Shown: positions 1 through 5,557 of the stretch, one piece after another
Layout: every line of letters starts with the position of its first letter
Position numbering within the stretch: position 1 is the stretch's first letter
Source: an uncultured Erysipelotrichaceae bacterium
GTDB lineage: Bacteria > Bacillota_I > Bacilli_A > Erysipelotrichales > Erysipelotrichaceae
DNA length: 10,590 nucleotides
Direction of reading: 5' to 3'
Assembly: GCA_947175465.1 (NCBI GenBank)
Contig: CAMWMY010000030.1
Span: forward strand, 1-10,590
Translations under genes and position numbers: made by a program
Notes under the pieces: model-generated
The model's database searches: none
What the model saw: only the letters and a program-made list of their open reading frames with translations
Told to the model about the DNA's origin: nothing

Positions 1-112
1 GCATATAAATAATATAGCATAGATATTAAATGAAAGCAATGTAAAGCCATAGACGCTCTTCTTATAAAGTCTACCTTTTTTACTAAAGAAATAAACTTTT
101 TAATATTTCTTA

Positions 113-141
113 TTGATATTTTGTAAAAAATTTGTTATCAT
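113..141 (+). promoter_or_regulatory. Sigma-A-type promoter of the tRNA-Arg gene
   Basis: A TTGATA -35 box (113-118) and a TATCAT -10 box (136-141) are separated by 17 bp, with a TGT extended -10 just upstream of the -10. Transcription would start near 148, a few bases before the mature tRNA 5' end at 156. The upstream stretch 1-112 is very AT-rich and holds no coding region I can support. Confidence 0.7.
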
Positions 142-155
142 ATGTTAGCAATCGT

Positions 156-232
156 GTCTACGTAGCTCAGCTGGATAGAGCATGCGCCTTCTAAGCGCAC
201 GGTCAGGGGTTCGAATCCCTTCGTGGACGCCA
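156..232 (+). tRNA. tRNA-Arg, anticodon UCU
   Basis: The full cloverleaf can be folded by eye. The acceptor stem pairs 156-162 with 222-228 (one G-U pair). The D stem is GCTC/GAGC (165-168/178-181). The anticodon stem TGCGC/GCGCA encloses the loop CTTCTAA, giving anticodon TCT at 190-192, which reads the AGA and AGG arginine codons favoured in AT-rich genomes. The T stem-loop is 205-221 with the usual TTCGAAT loop. The discriminator base is G229 and CCA (230-232) is encoded in the DNA. The gene stands alone between its own promoter and terminator. No second copy of its 3' end is visible in the window, so there is no sign that an element has integrated here. Confidence 0.97.
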
Positions 233-244
233 TTTAATAAAATT

Positions 245-265
245 GCCGCTAATAGCGGTTTTTTT
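245..265 (+). terminator. Rho-independent terminator after tRNA-Arg
   Basis: CCGCT (246-250) pairs with AGCGG (254-258) around a three-base loop, and the stem is followed by seven T residues (259-265). It lies 12 nt after the tRNA CCA end and closes the monocistronic tRNA unit. Confidence 0.85.
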
Positions 266-332
266 ATTTATTCGTATACCCTTTTTAAAAAGTGCATACA
301 CTATACTAACGTATCATATACTCATGCATAGC

Positions 333-360
333 TTGCTTTTTTCTTAAATTATGATAAAAT
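333..360 (+). promoter_or_regulatory. Promoter of the lsa leader transcript
   Basis: TTGCTT (333-338) and TAAAAT (355-360) are spaced by 16 bp, with a TGA extended -10 (352-354) directly before the -10. The start would be near 367, about 25 nt before the leader-peptide ATG and 250 nt before lsa. The weak -35 with a good extended -10 is typical of low-GC Gram-positives. The stretch 266-332 between the tRNA terminator and this promoter holds only a 12-bp palindrome (281-292) and AT-rich sequence. Confidence 0.6.
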
Positions 361-391
361 AGCGGCAGGAGTAACAGAAAGAGGTGAAAAG

Positions 392-415
392 ATGATTAAT
401 TTTTCTTGTAAATAA
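392..415 (+). CDS. Seven-residue leader peptide MINFSCK upstream of lsa
   Basis: A GAGGTG ribosome binding site (381-386), 5 nt before an ATG, opens a frame of seven codons (Met-Ile-Asn-Phe-Ser-Cys-Lys) ending in TAA at 413-415. Codons 4-7 (401-411) are themselves the 5' arm of a stem that can pair with 481-491, and that same downstream arm also forms the base of the terminator before lsa. A very short ORF with a good ribosome binding site, whose codons form one strand of an attenuator, is the hallmark of ribosome-sensing control of antibiotic-resistance genes, including several ABC-F genes. The frame and ribosome binding site are seen directly; the regulatory role is inferred. It is too short for ordinary gene finding. 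Confidence 0.6.
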   Translation: MINFSCK

Positions 416-491
416 AAATGAACATATCATAAATCGTATACAGTAATAAATCATGCATATTTTATGATTTATGGTATTTATTGCAAGAAAG
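401..491 (+). promoter_or_regulatory. Antiterminator and alternative hairpins of the lsa attenuator
   Basis: Several stems compete here. Arm 1 (401-411, inside the leader-peptide ORF) pairs with arm 2 (481-491) over 11 bp including two G-U pairs. Nested within it, 424-435 pairs with 466-477 (12 bp, one G-U), or alternatively 446-454 pairs with 464-472 (9 bp, perfect). A further option, 443-451 with 476-484, would occupy half of arm 2. Forming arm 1:arm 2 blocks the downstream terminator, which needs the same arm 2. This is a designed-looking set of mutually exclusive structures. Stabilities were judged by eye only. Confidence 0.6.
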
Positions 492-582
492 TTATTCATC
501 TATTCACTCTTAATATCATCACTCTAGGAAGTGATGTATTTATAATATGAGCTGTGAGAGTTTCTTTCTTGCAGCTTTTTTT
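481..582 (+). terminator. Conditional terminator (attenuator) before lsa
   Basis: TGCAAGAAAG (482-491) pairs perfectly with CTTTCTTGCA (564-573) and is followed by a seven-T tract (576-582). The long loop is itself structured: ACTCT (506-510) with AGAGT (557-561), and CATCACT (517-523) with AGTGATG (530-536) around a six-base loop. The terminator lies between the promoter and the lsa start, so it must be bypassed for lsa to be made. Its 5' arm is the strand that the leader-ORF region can also bind. Confidence 0.7.
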
Positions 583-616
583 CATTGTGAAATGATGAAA
601 TAAGGAGGGATTACTT

Positions 617-2077
617 ATGTCTATTATTAAAATTGAAAATCTTACCTTCTCCTATCCTTCAAGCTATGATACTATTTTTGACAATGTTAATTTGGTAATC
701 GATACCGATTGGAAGCTTGGATTCATAGGAAGAAATGGTAGAGGAAAAACAACTTTATTACATCTTCTTTTAAAAAAATATGAATATCGTGGCAAAATCA
801 TAAGCTCTGTGCCATTTGATTATTTTCCCTATCCTGTTGATAATAAAAAACGAATGACATACGACATATTACAAGAAATTTCCCCTTTAGCAGAAGAGTG
901 GGAAATCATTCGTGAATTATCTTATCTTGATGTGAAAATAGATGTATTATATAGAAGCTTTGAAACACTTTCCCATGGGGAGCAAACCAAAGTATTGCTC
1001 GCAGCCTTATTCTTAAACCAACATCATTTTCTTCTTATTGATGAACCAACCAACCATTTGGATAAAGATGCACGTGAAAAGGTAGCTGCTTATTTAAAAA
1101 AGAAAAAAGGATTTATTTTAGTATCGCATGATCGACAATTTTTAGATAGCTGTGTTGATCATATTCTATCATTAAATAGATCGAACATTGAGGTACAAAG
1201 TGGGAATTTTTCTTCTTGGATTATCAACTTTGAACAGCAACAAAATCTTGAATTAGAACAAAACAAACAATTAAAAAAGGATATTCGTCGCTTACAGACA
1301 GCTGCAAGACGTTCTTCCATATGGTCAGATAAGGTGGAGGCATCAAAAATTGGAGCTCCTGATAAAGGTTTTGTTGGGCACAAAGCCGCAAAAATGATGA
1401 AACGTTCAAAATCGATCGAGGCAAGACAACAACAAGCAATTGAACAAAAATCTTCATTGTTAAAAAATGTTGAAACGGCAGAACCATTAAAAATGAAAGT
1501 ATTAGAATATCATAAAAATACGCTTATTTCATTTTCAGATGTATGTATTTTTTATGATGGCACTCCGATTGCAAAGGATATTACTTTTACTATACAACAT
1601 GGTGATCGTATTCTACTAGATGGAAAAAATGGAAGTGGAAAAAGTAGTATATTAAAAGCTATCTGTAACACTTCAATCGCACATATAGGCACCATAACTC
1701 TTGGATCAGGACTTATCATTTCCTATGTGCCACAAGACACTTCCCATCTCATAGGGACATTAGCTGACTTCATAAGTAAGCATCATTTAAATGAACAGTT
1801 ATTGAAAGCGATCCTTCGAAAACTAGATTTTGAAAGATCACAATTTGACAAAGATATGCAAACTTTTTCTCAAGGTCAAAAGAAAAAAGTATTAATTGCG
1901 AAAAGTCTTTGTGAAGAAGCACATTTATATGTATGGGATGAGCCACTCAATTTCATTGATATGTATTCCCGTATGCAAATTGAACAACTTATTCTAGCTT
2001 TTTCACCAACGATGCTTTTTGTCGAACATGATAGTGCTTTTCAAGATGCAATTGCTACAAAGGTTATAAAACTATAA
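617..2077 (+). CDS. lsa: Lsa-family ABC-F ribosomal protection protein
   Basis: Soluble ABC-F ATPase with no membrane segments. Lsa-type proteins bind the ribosomal E site and displace lincosamides, streptogramin A and pleuromutilins. Two ATP-binding domains are visible. The first has Walker A GRNGRGKT (38-45), signature LSHGEQ (118-123) and Walker B FLLIDEP (138-144). The second has Walker A GKNGSGKS (336-343), signature FSQGQ (417-421) and Walker B YVWDEP (438-443). Between them (about 200-295) is a Lys/Gln-rich interdomain linker ending in a KGFVGHKAAKMMKR stretch typical of Lsa. The N-terminal run, the DWKLGFIGRNGRGKT block and the DEPLNFID block match remembered Lsa sequences closely. 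At 486 aa it is about family length. The start has an AAGGAGGG ribosome binding site 7 nt upstream. Expression is probably controlled by the attenuator just upstream. Family membership is very likely; the Lsa subclass and drug spectrum cannot be fixed from sequence alone. Confidence 0.95.
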   Translation: MSIIKIENLTFSYPSSYDTIFDNVNLVIDTDWKLGFIGRNGRGKTTLLHLLLKKYEYRGKIISSVPFDYFPYPVDNKKRMTYDILQEISPLAEEWEIIRELSYLDVKIDVLYRSFETLSHGEQTKVLLAALFLNQHHFLLIDEPTNHLDKDAREKVAAYLKKKKGFILVSHDRQFLDSCVDHILSLNRSNIEVQSGNFSSWIINFEQQQNLELEQNKQLKKDIRRLQTAARRSSIWSDKVEASKIGAPDKGFVGHKAAKMMKRSKSIEARQQQAIEQKSSLLKNVETAEPLKMKVLEYHKNTLISFSDVCIFYDGTPIAKDITFTIQHGDRILLDGKNGSGKSSILKAICNTSIAHIGTITLGSGLIISYVPQDTSHLIGTLADFISKHHLNEQLLKAILRKLDFERSQFDKDMQTFSQGQKKKVLIAKSLCEEAHLYVWDEPLNFIDMYSRMQIEQLILAFSPTMLFVEHDSAFQDAIATKVIKL

Positions 2078-2131
2078 AAATGATAGCTCTTCTCTTTACT
2101 ACCGATGAAAGAATTGCTCAAAGAAGCTGAA

Positions 2132-2160
2132 TTGACATGATAAATAGCCAGTGTTATACT
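2132..2160 (+). promoter_or_regulatory. Strong sigma-A promoter for the glycosyltransferase gene
   Basis: A perfect TTGACA -35 (2132-2137) and a TATACT -10 (2155-2160) are separated by exactly 17 bp, with a TGT extended -10 (2152-2154). This is the best promoter in the window. Transcription would start near 2167, leaving a leader of about 120 nt before the glycosyltransferase ATG. No terminator is evident between the lsa stop (2077) and this promoter. Confidence 0.85.
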
Positions 2161-2190
2161 AAATGATAGCTTAGACAAAATATAAATATA

Positions 2191-2262
2191 GAGAAAGTAG
2201 GTTTGCATTCCCCATATTGATAGCGTTTGATGCTACAAAAGGATATACCTACCTTTTCTTTC
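2191..2262 (+). terminator. Terminator-like hairpin in the glycosyltransferase leader
   Basis: GTAGGT (2197-2202) pairs with ACCTAC (2247-2252). The stem can be lengthened by the flanking A-rich and T-rich bases across a one-base bulge, and is followed by a U-rich run, TTTTCTTTCTT (2254-2264). Inside the loop, TAGC (2221-2224) pairs with GCTA (2232-2235). The hairpin sits after the promoter and before the ribosome binding site, so it could end lsa readthrough, attenuate the glycosyltransferase transcript, or both. I do not recognise a known riboswitch in it. Confidence 0.45.
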
Positions 2263-2289
2263 TTATAAAACATAGAGGAGAGTGTTGAA

Positions 2290-3327
2290 ATGAAAAAAAT
2301 TTCTATCAATATGTTATCTTCTGCTGATAAAGTAGATGGCCAAGGTGTTGGAAGTGCATATCAAGAACAAGTAAATTTACTAAAAGAAGGCGCAAGTGAT
2401 CTATTTGATATTTATATCAATGATAAAAAAACAACAGATATTTTGCACCATCATACCCTTGATTTAAAAAATTATAGAAGACTTAAACAGCAAAAAAGTA
2501 TCAATGTTGTTTATGTCCACTTTCTTCCAACAACCTTAGATGGAAGTATCAAGCTTCCTCGCTTTGCTTTTGGAACTTTCAAAAAATATGTCACTAAATT
2601 TTATAATAAAGCAGACTATTTAGTTGTTGTAAATCCAACTTTCATCAATGAATTAGTTTCTTTTGGAATAGCAAAAGAAAAAATAAAATACATACCTAAC
2701 TATGTTTCTAAAAAACAATTTTATAAATTGGATCAACAGCAATGCCTTGCACTACGCCAACAATATGGTTATACAAAAGATGACTTTATTGTTATGGGAG
2801 TAGGACAAGTGCAAACAAGAAAAGGAGTTGCAGACTTCATAAAGGTTGCAAAATCACTTCCTCATATAAAATTTGTTTGGTGTGGAGGATTTTCATTTGG
2901 TCGTATTACTGATGGATATCATGAATTAAAAGAAATTTATGAAAATCCACCGAAAAATGTAAACTTCTTAGGTATTGTACCTAGAGAACAGATGAATCAA
3001 ATGTTTAATATGGCAGATGTCTTATTTATGCCCTCATATAATGAATTATTTCCAATGGCCATCTTAGAAGCAGTCAATAGTGAAAAGCCTCTTCTTCTTA
3101 GAAATCTTGAGCTTTATGAAGAGATTTTATTTAAAAAATATTTATGCGCAAATACAAATGAAGATTTTAAATCACTTCTTGAACAATTGTCCCAAGATCC
3201 ACTTTTATACCAAAAATATTCTCAATATGCGAAAGAAATTAGCGAATTCTATAGCAAAGAACACGTATTAAGTATTTGGAAAGAATTTTATCAAACAATC
3301 TATCAAAAGCACAAACATACTAAATAA
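2290..3327 (+). CDS. GT4-family glycosyltransferase, possibly glycolipid-forming (LafB/CpoA-like)
   Basis: A 345-aa protein with a two-domain GT-B layout and no signal peptide or transmembrane segment. The N-terminal acceptor domain has a glycine-rich loop, KVDGQGVGSAY (14-24). The C-terminal donor-binding domain has GQVQTRKG (172-179), whose Arg-Lys contacts the sugar-nucleotide phosphates in this family, and an E-x7-E motif (Glu252 and Glu260) typical of retaining GT4 enzymes. The GQGVGSAY opening resembles, from memory, LafB/CpoA-type enzymes that add the second sugar to diglycosyl-diacylglycerol, the lipid anchor of lipoteichoic acid. That link is inference; no lafA partner is adjacent. 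It would act on the cytoplasmic membrane face. The start is supported by an AGAGGAG ribosome binding site 9 nt upstream. The gene has its own strong promoter and terminator, so it is monocistronic. Confidence 0.9.
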   Translation: MKKISINMLSSADKVDGQGVGSAYQEQVNLLKEGASDLFDIYINDKKTTDILHHHTLDLKNYRRLKQQKSINVVYVHFLPTTLDGSIKLPRFAFGTFKKYVTKFYNKADYLVVVNPTFINELVSFGIAKEKIKYIPNYVSKKQFYKLDQQQCLALRQQYGYTKDDFIVMGVGQVQTRKGVADFIKVAKSLPHIKFVWCGGFSFGRITDGYHELKEIYENPPKNVNFLGIVPREQMNQMFNMADVLFMPSYNELFPMAILEAVNSEKPLLLRNLELYEEILFKKYLCANTNEDFKSLLEQLSQDPLLYQKYSQYAKEISEFYSKEHVLSIWKEFYQTIYQKHKHTK

Positions 3328-3338
3328 TTTTGCAATTT

Positions 3339-3365
3339 ACGATACATTTATTTGTATCGTTTTTT
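3339..3365 (+). terminator. Rho-independent terminator after the glycosyltransferase gene
   Basis: ACGATAC (3339-3345) pairs with GTATCGT (3354-3360), extendable by one A-T pair, followed by six T residues (3360-3365). It fills the 39-bp gap between this gene and the converging acetyltransferase gene. On the opposite strand the stem lacks a proper T tract, so it works mainly for the + strand. Confidence 0.85.
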
Positions 3366-3366
3366 A

Positions 3367-3888
3367 TTATAAAAGTTCCAGTTTCATTAAGTGGTCCTTT
3401 TGCACATCATTTCCAAGTTGAAAAAGATGACTATCAAATATTTGAAACCCTTGCTTTTCATAAAACTTAATAGCAGGAAAATTATATTCCCAAACACCTA
3501 GCCAAAGATACTTTAAACTATGCTCTTTTCCTATTTCAATAGCTTTTTGAATAAGTGCTTTCCCAATATGTTTTCCTTTATAATTAGCCAAAACATATAT
3601 TCTTTGAATTTCTAAAGAGTGCGCATAACCTGCTTCTGTTTGTGCTTGTTCAAAATTGAGCTTCATATACGCTACAGGTTCTTCCTCATATGTAGCTATC
3701 CAATACAGCATATGATCATTCATGATTTCTTTTTGTAACCGTTCATATGAGAAATTTTCTTTTAAATATTGTTCCATATCTTCTTTGCTATTTTCATTTG
3801 CAAAAGTTTCATAAAAAGTAGTTTCACCAAGTTTTTTAATTTTATCAATATCTGCTAATGTGCATTTATTTATCAATACCATTTCCAT
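3367..3888 (-). CDS. paiA: GNAT acetyltransferase, PaiA-type spermidine/spermine N-acetyltransferase
   Basis: A 173-aa cytoplasmic GNAT enzyme resembling B. subtilis PaiA, which transfers acetyl from acetyl-CoA to spermidine or spermine and so limits polyamine excess. The acetyl-CoA pyrophosphate loop lies in YKGKHIGKAL (103-112), following the beta4 strand LEIQRIYV (92-99). The C-terminal signature WLGVWEYNFPAIKFYEKQGF (129-148) is nearly that of PaiA. The frame is open further upstream to 3930, but that would place the start inside a strong hairpin (3924-3957). An AGGAG lies 8 nt before the ATG at 3888, with a second in-frame ATG at 3891 only 5 nt away. No paiB neighbour is present. No clear promoter lies between the upstream terminator and the ribosome binding site, so expression may depend on readthrough from ysnB or an overlapping weak promoter. 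Confidence 0.88.
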   Translation of the reverse strand: MEMVLINKCTLADIDKIKKLGETTFYETFANENSKEDMEQYLKENFSYERLQKEIMNDHMLYWIATYEEEPVAYMKLNFEQAQTEAGYAHSLEIQRIYVLANYKGKHIGKALIQKAIEIGKEHSLKYLWLGVWEYNFPAIKFYEKQGFQIFDSHLFQLGNDVQKDHLMKLELL

Positions 3889-3910
3889 CATTCTATCTCC
3901 TATAATTTTA

Positions 3911-3957
3911 TATTTTAAAATACAAAACACATCCTATATCCCCATAGCATGTGTTTT
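3911..3957 (-). terminator. Terminator hairpin between ysnB and paiA
   Basis: AAAACACAT (3924-3932) pairs with ATGTGTTTT (3949-3957). After a C-C mismatch, four more pairs continue inside (3934-3937 with 3944-3947). On the - strand the stem runs directly into a T-rich tail, TTTTGTATTTT. It lies 17 bp after the ysnB stop and probably ends that transcript. Its position shows that the longest possible paiA start is not used. Confidence 0.75.
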
Positions 3958-3973
3958 ACTCTTTATAATGATA

Positions 3974-4432
3974 TCATAAAAATTTAATTTGTGCCCCCAT
4001 TCCTGTTTCGCTAATATTTAAAATAGCATACGAAGGTCCTTTTCCATCTCTGCTTCTCCACAATGAACCTGGATTAATAATAAGAACCCCGTCTTTTTCT
4101 TCGATAACAGAAATATGTGAGTGCCCATAACATGCAATATCACAACCATGTTCTTTCGCTTTTTTAATCAAATGATCATGACGGTTACGAATGTGTAAGA
4201 TATGTCCATGGGTCATATAGATACGATGATTTCCTATTTCTATTACTTTTTCTAATGGATAATCCGTAAAAAAATCATTATTCCCTGTAACTGTCTGATA
4301 CATAGGAAATTCATTTTCTGCTAACTCAATATCTCCACAATGTAAAAAGGCATCAGCATCTTGGTGCTCTTCCAACAGATCATATAAGACATCTCTTTTT
4401 CCATGAGAATCACTTACTATAATTATTTTCAT
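3974..4432 (-). CDS. ysnB: YsnB/YfcE-type metallophosphoesterase
   Basis: A 152-aa calcineurin-like phosphoesterase of the small MJ0936/YfcE/YsnB group: cytoplasmic, two-metal phosphodiesterases whose physiological substrate is generally unknown. All metal-binding motifs are present: SDSHG (Asp8, His10), HCGD (Asp34), GNND (Asn51), THGH (His75) and GHSH (His104, His106), with the group-typical NPGS at 120-123. The frame extends 19 codons further upstream, but the protein family starts at MKIIIVSDSH, and an AGGTGATA ribosome binding site lies 5 nt before that ATG. It follows gerM by 60 bp, as part of a cluster that in B. subtilis also contains rph and ysnA between these two genes; both are absent here. 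Probably co-transcribed with gerM. A TGCTATGAT extended -10-like sequence (4449-4456) just upstream is too close to the start to be convincing. Confidence 0.93.
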   Translation of the reverse strand: MKIIIVSDSHGKRDVLYDLLEEHQDADAFLHCGDIELAENEFPMYQTVTGNNDFFTDYPLEKVIEIGNHRIYMTHGHILHIRNRHDHLIKKAKEHGCDIACYGHSHISVIEEKDGVLIINPGSLWRSRDGKGPSYAILNISETGMGAQIKFL

Positions 4433-4492
4433 ATTATCACCTAATCTTATCATAGCAAAGTTTATAAAAATAAAAAAGAGATTTACCAATTT

Positions 4493-5476
4493 TTAAAATG
4501 GAATTTCATTGTACGTCATCGATGAAACAGAAATAGCCTCTTCATTAGAACCATGTAATGACACAACTACATCATCTACATAAACTTTAATATGATCTAC
4601 TCCCATAATTGCTGATAAAGATAATATTAAAGCATCATATGTCTGTTGCTTTGCACTACGATCTGCATCTAAAATATTAGCATTCACATGAACGATTAAA
4701 GTTCCATTTTCCATTTTAGGAACATCTTTAATATCAATATTATCGTTGTATAAAGGCTGTGATAATTGTGAAGATGCGGAAATATCTTCCATAATATATT
4801 TAGCTACATTTTCAATTGTTGGATTTTGCTCTGGAATTCGTTTACTTTTTGGGACAAAAAAGTCATAGTTTCCGATATTCTTAGTATAAAATACTGTAAT
4901 TGTCGAAGAGTTATATAAGCTTGTTGTACTTGTTTCAAAGTGGTTAATCCCAATTTTTTGATTTAATACTTCTGGAATAGGAGTTCCTCCTACTGGCATT
5001 TTAGTTAATACTTGGTTTTGATATTGAATTCTCACATTTTCAACTTCTTGAAATTGACTCACTCCCCATGCTAAAGCTTCTAGCACTCGAAGTTCTTTCT
5101 TTTCATCATAGTTACTAAATGCATCATTAAACGATAAAGTGGCTACGCCTCCTTCTATCGTAACTTCCAATAATTCACAATCTTGTTGAAACAACGGAGA
5201 AAAGTTATCAACTCTTACTGTTCCATTCATATAGTCCATAAGTAAAAAGATACGATCTTTCGTCGTTGTTGTAGCATCTACACGAAAAGAAATAGGTACT
5301 AATGTATCACTGTCATCTAATAAATATGTTTGTACAGATGTATGATTAACATCAGCTACAACACTTGTGGTTGTCTCCTCTTTCGGAAAGTTTTTTAAAG
5401 AAATATAAGATAACATAGCTACTGCTCCAAATAATAATGCAATTTGACGTTTATAACGACTACCTTTTATCTGCAT
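4493..5476 (-). CDS. gerM: GerM-like protein with two GerMN domains, N-terminal membrane anchor
   Basis: A 327-aa protein with a short basic N-terminus, one hydrophobic segment (about residues 11-28) and an extracytoplasmic part with two GerMN-like repeats (about 45-160 and 190-310). B. subtilis GerM is needed for sporulation and germination and helps hold the SpoIIQ-SpoIIIA channel in the engulfed forespore envelope. Identity is supported by domain layout and by position after murI, as in B. subtilis. Unlike the B. subtilis lipoprotein, there is no lipobox cysteine after the hydrophobic segment, so it appears to be anchored as an uncleaved membrane protein. The start is the ATG at 5476, 6 nt after GAGGTG; an upstream in-frame ATG at 5509 lacks a site. 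A CATATACT sequence just upstream is -10-like (sigma-A or sigma-E), but no convincing -35 accompanies it. Confidence 0.88.
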   Translation of the reverse strand: MQIKGSRYKRQIALLFGAVAMLSYISLKNFPKEETTTSVVADVNHTSVQTYLLDDSDTLVPISFRVDATTTTKDRIFLLMDYMNGTVRVDNFSPLFQQDCELLEVTIEGGVATLSFNDAFSNYDEKKELRVLEALAWGVSQFQEVENVRIQYQNQVLTKMPVGGTPIPEVLNQKIGINHFETSTTSLYNSSTITVFYTKNIGNYDFFVPKSKRIPEQNPTIENVAKYIMEDISASSQLSQPLYNDNIDIKDVPKMENGTLIVHVNANILDADRSAKQQTYDALILSLSAIMGVDHIKVYVDDVVVSLHGSNEEAISVSSMTYNEIPF

Positions 5477-5510
5477 ACACATCACCTCTGCTTCAAGTAT
5501 ATGCTTCACT

Positions 5511-5557
5511 AGAAAAAAAAGACTAATCTAGTTGCAATTTTGAAACTGGATAGTCTT
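5511..5557 (-). terminator. Terminator overlapping the last codons of murI
   Basis: On the - strand AAGACTA (5551-5557) pairs with TAGTCTT (5519-5525), and AGTT (5544-5547) with AACT (5530-5533), separated by a small irregular step. A run of eight T residues (5513-5520) follows at once. The stem lies mostly inside the murI coding region. Genes downstream (gerM, ysnB) would therefore depend on readthrough or their own promoter. Confidence 0.65.

Noticed and set aside
43..81. Possible terminator for a gene left of the window (TAGAC/GTCTA stem at 50-54/69-73 followed by a T run)
   Set aside because: Only five base pairs around a 14-base loop; too weak to call, although the T run is suggestive.
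156..232. tRNA-Arg as an attachment site for an integrated element
   Set aside because: No integrase gene is present and no repeat of the tRNA 3' end is found elsewhere in the window.
281..292. Perfect 12-bp palindrome CTTTTTAAAAAG between the tRNA terminator and the lsa promoter
   Set aside because: A run of T followed by A is common in AT-rich spacers; nothing else marks it as an operator.
327..343. A 17-base identity between the lsa promoter region and 10417-10433 inside mutS2 (CATAGCTTGCTTTTTTC)
   Set aside because: One copy is coding sequence of a conserved gene, the identity does not extend on either side, and T-rich matches of this length can arise by chance in AT-rich DNA. No target duplication or shared structure is present.
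1159..1487. Two open frames on the - strand inside lsa (74 and 87 codons)
   Set aside because: They lie wholly within the strongly conserved ABC-F coding sequence, have no ribosome binding sites worth noting, and encode low-complexity Phe/Cys/Leu-rich products typical of antisense shadows.
2085..2129. Imperfect inverted repeat after the lsa stop (AGCTCTTCT against AGAAGCT)
   Set aside because: The pairing is interrupted and no T tract follows on either strand, so it is not supported as the lsa terminator.
3080..3271. 63-codon open frame on the + strand in another frame of the glycosyltransferase gene
   Set aside because: It is fully nested in a conserved gene, has no supporting ribosome binding site, and its product looks like an out-of-frame Lys/Ile/Phe-rich translation.
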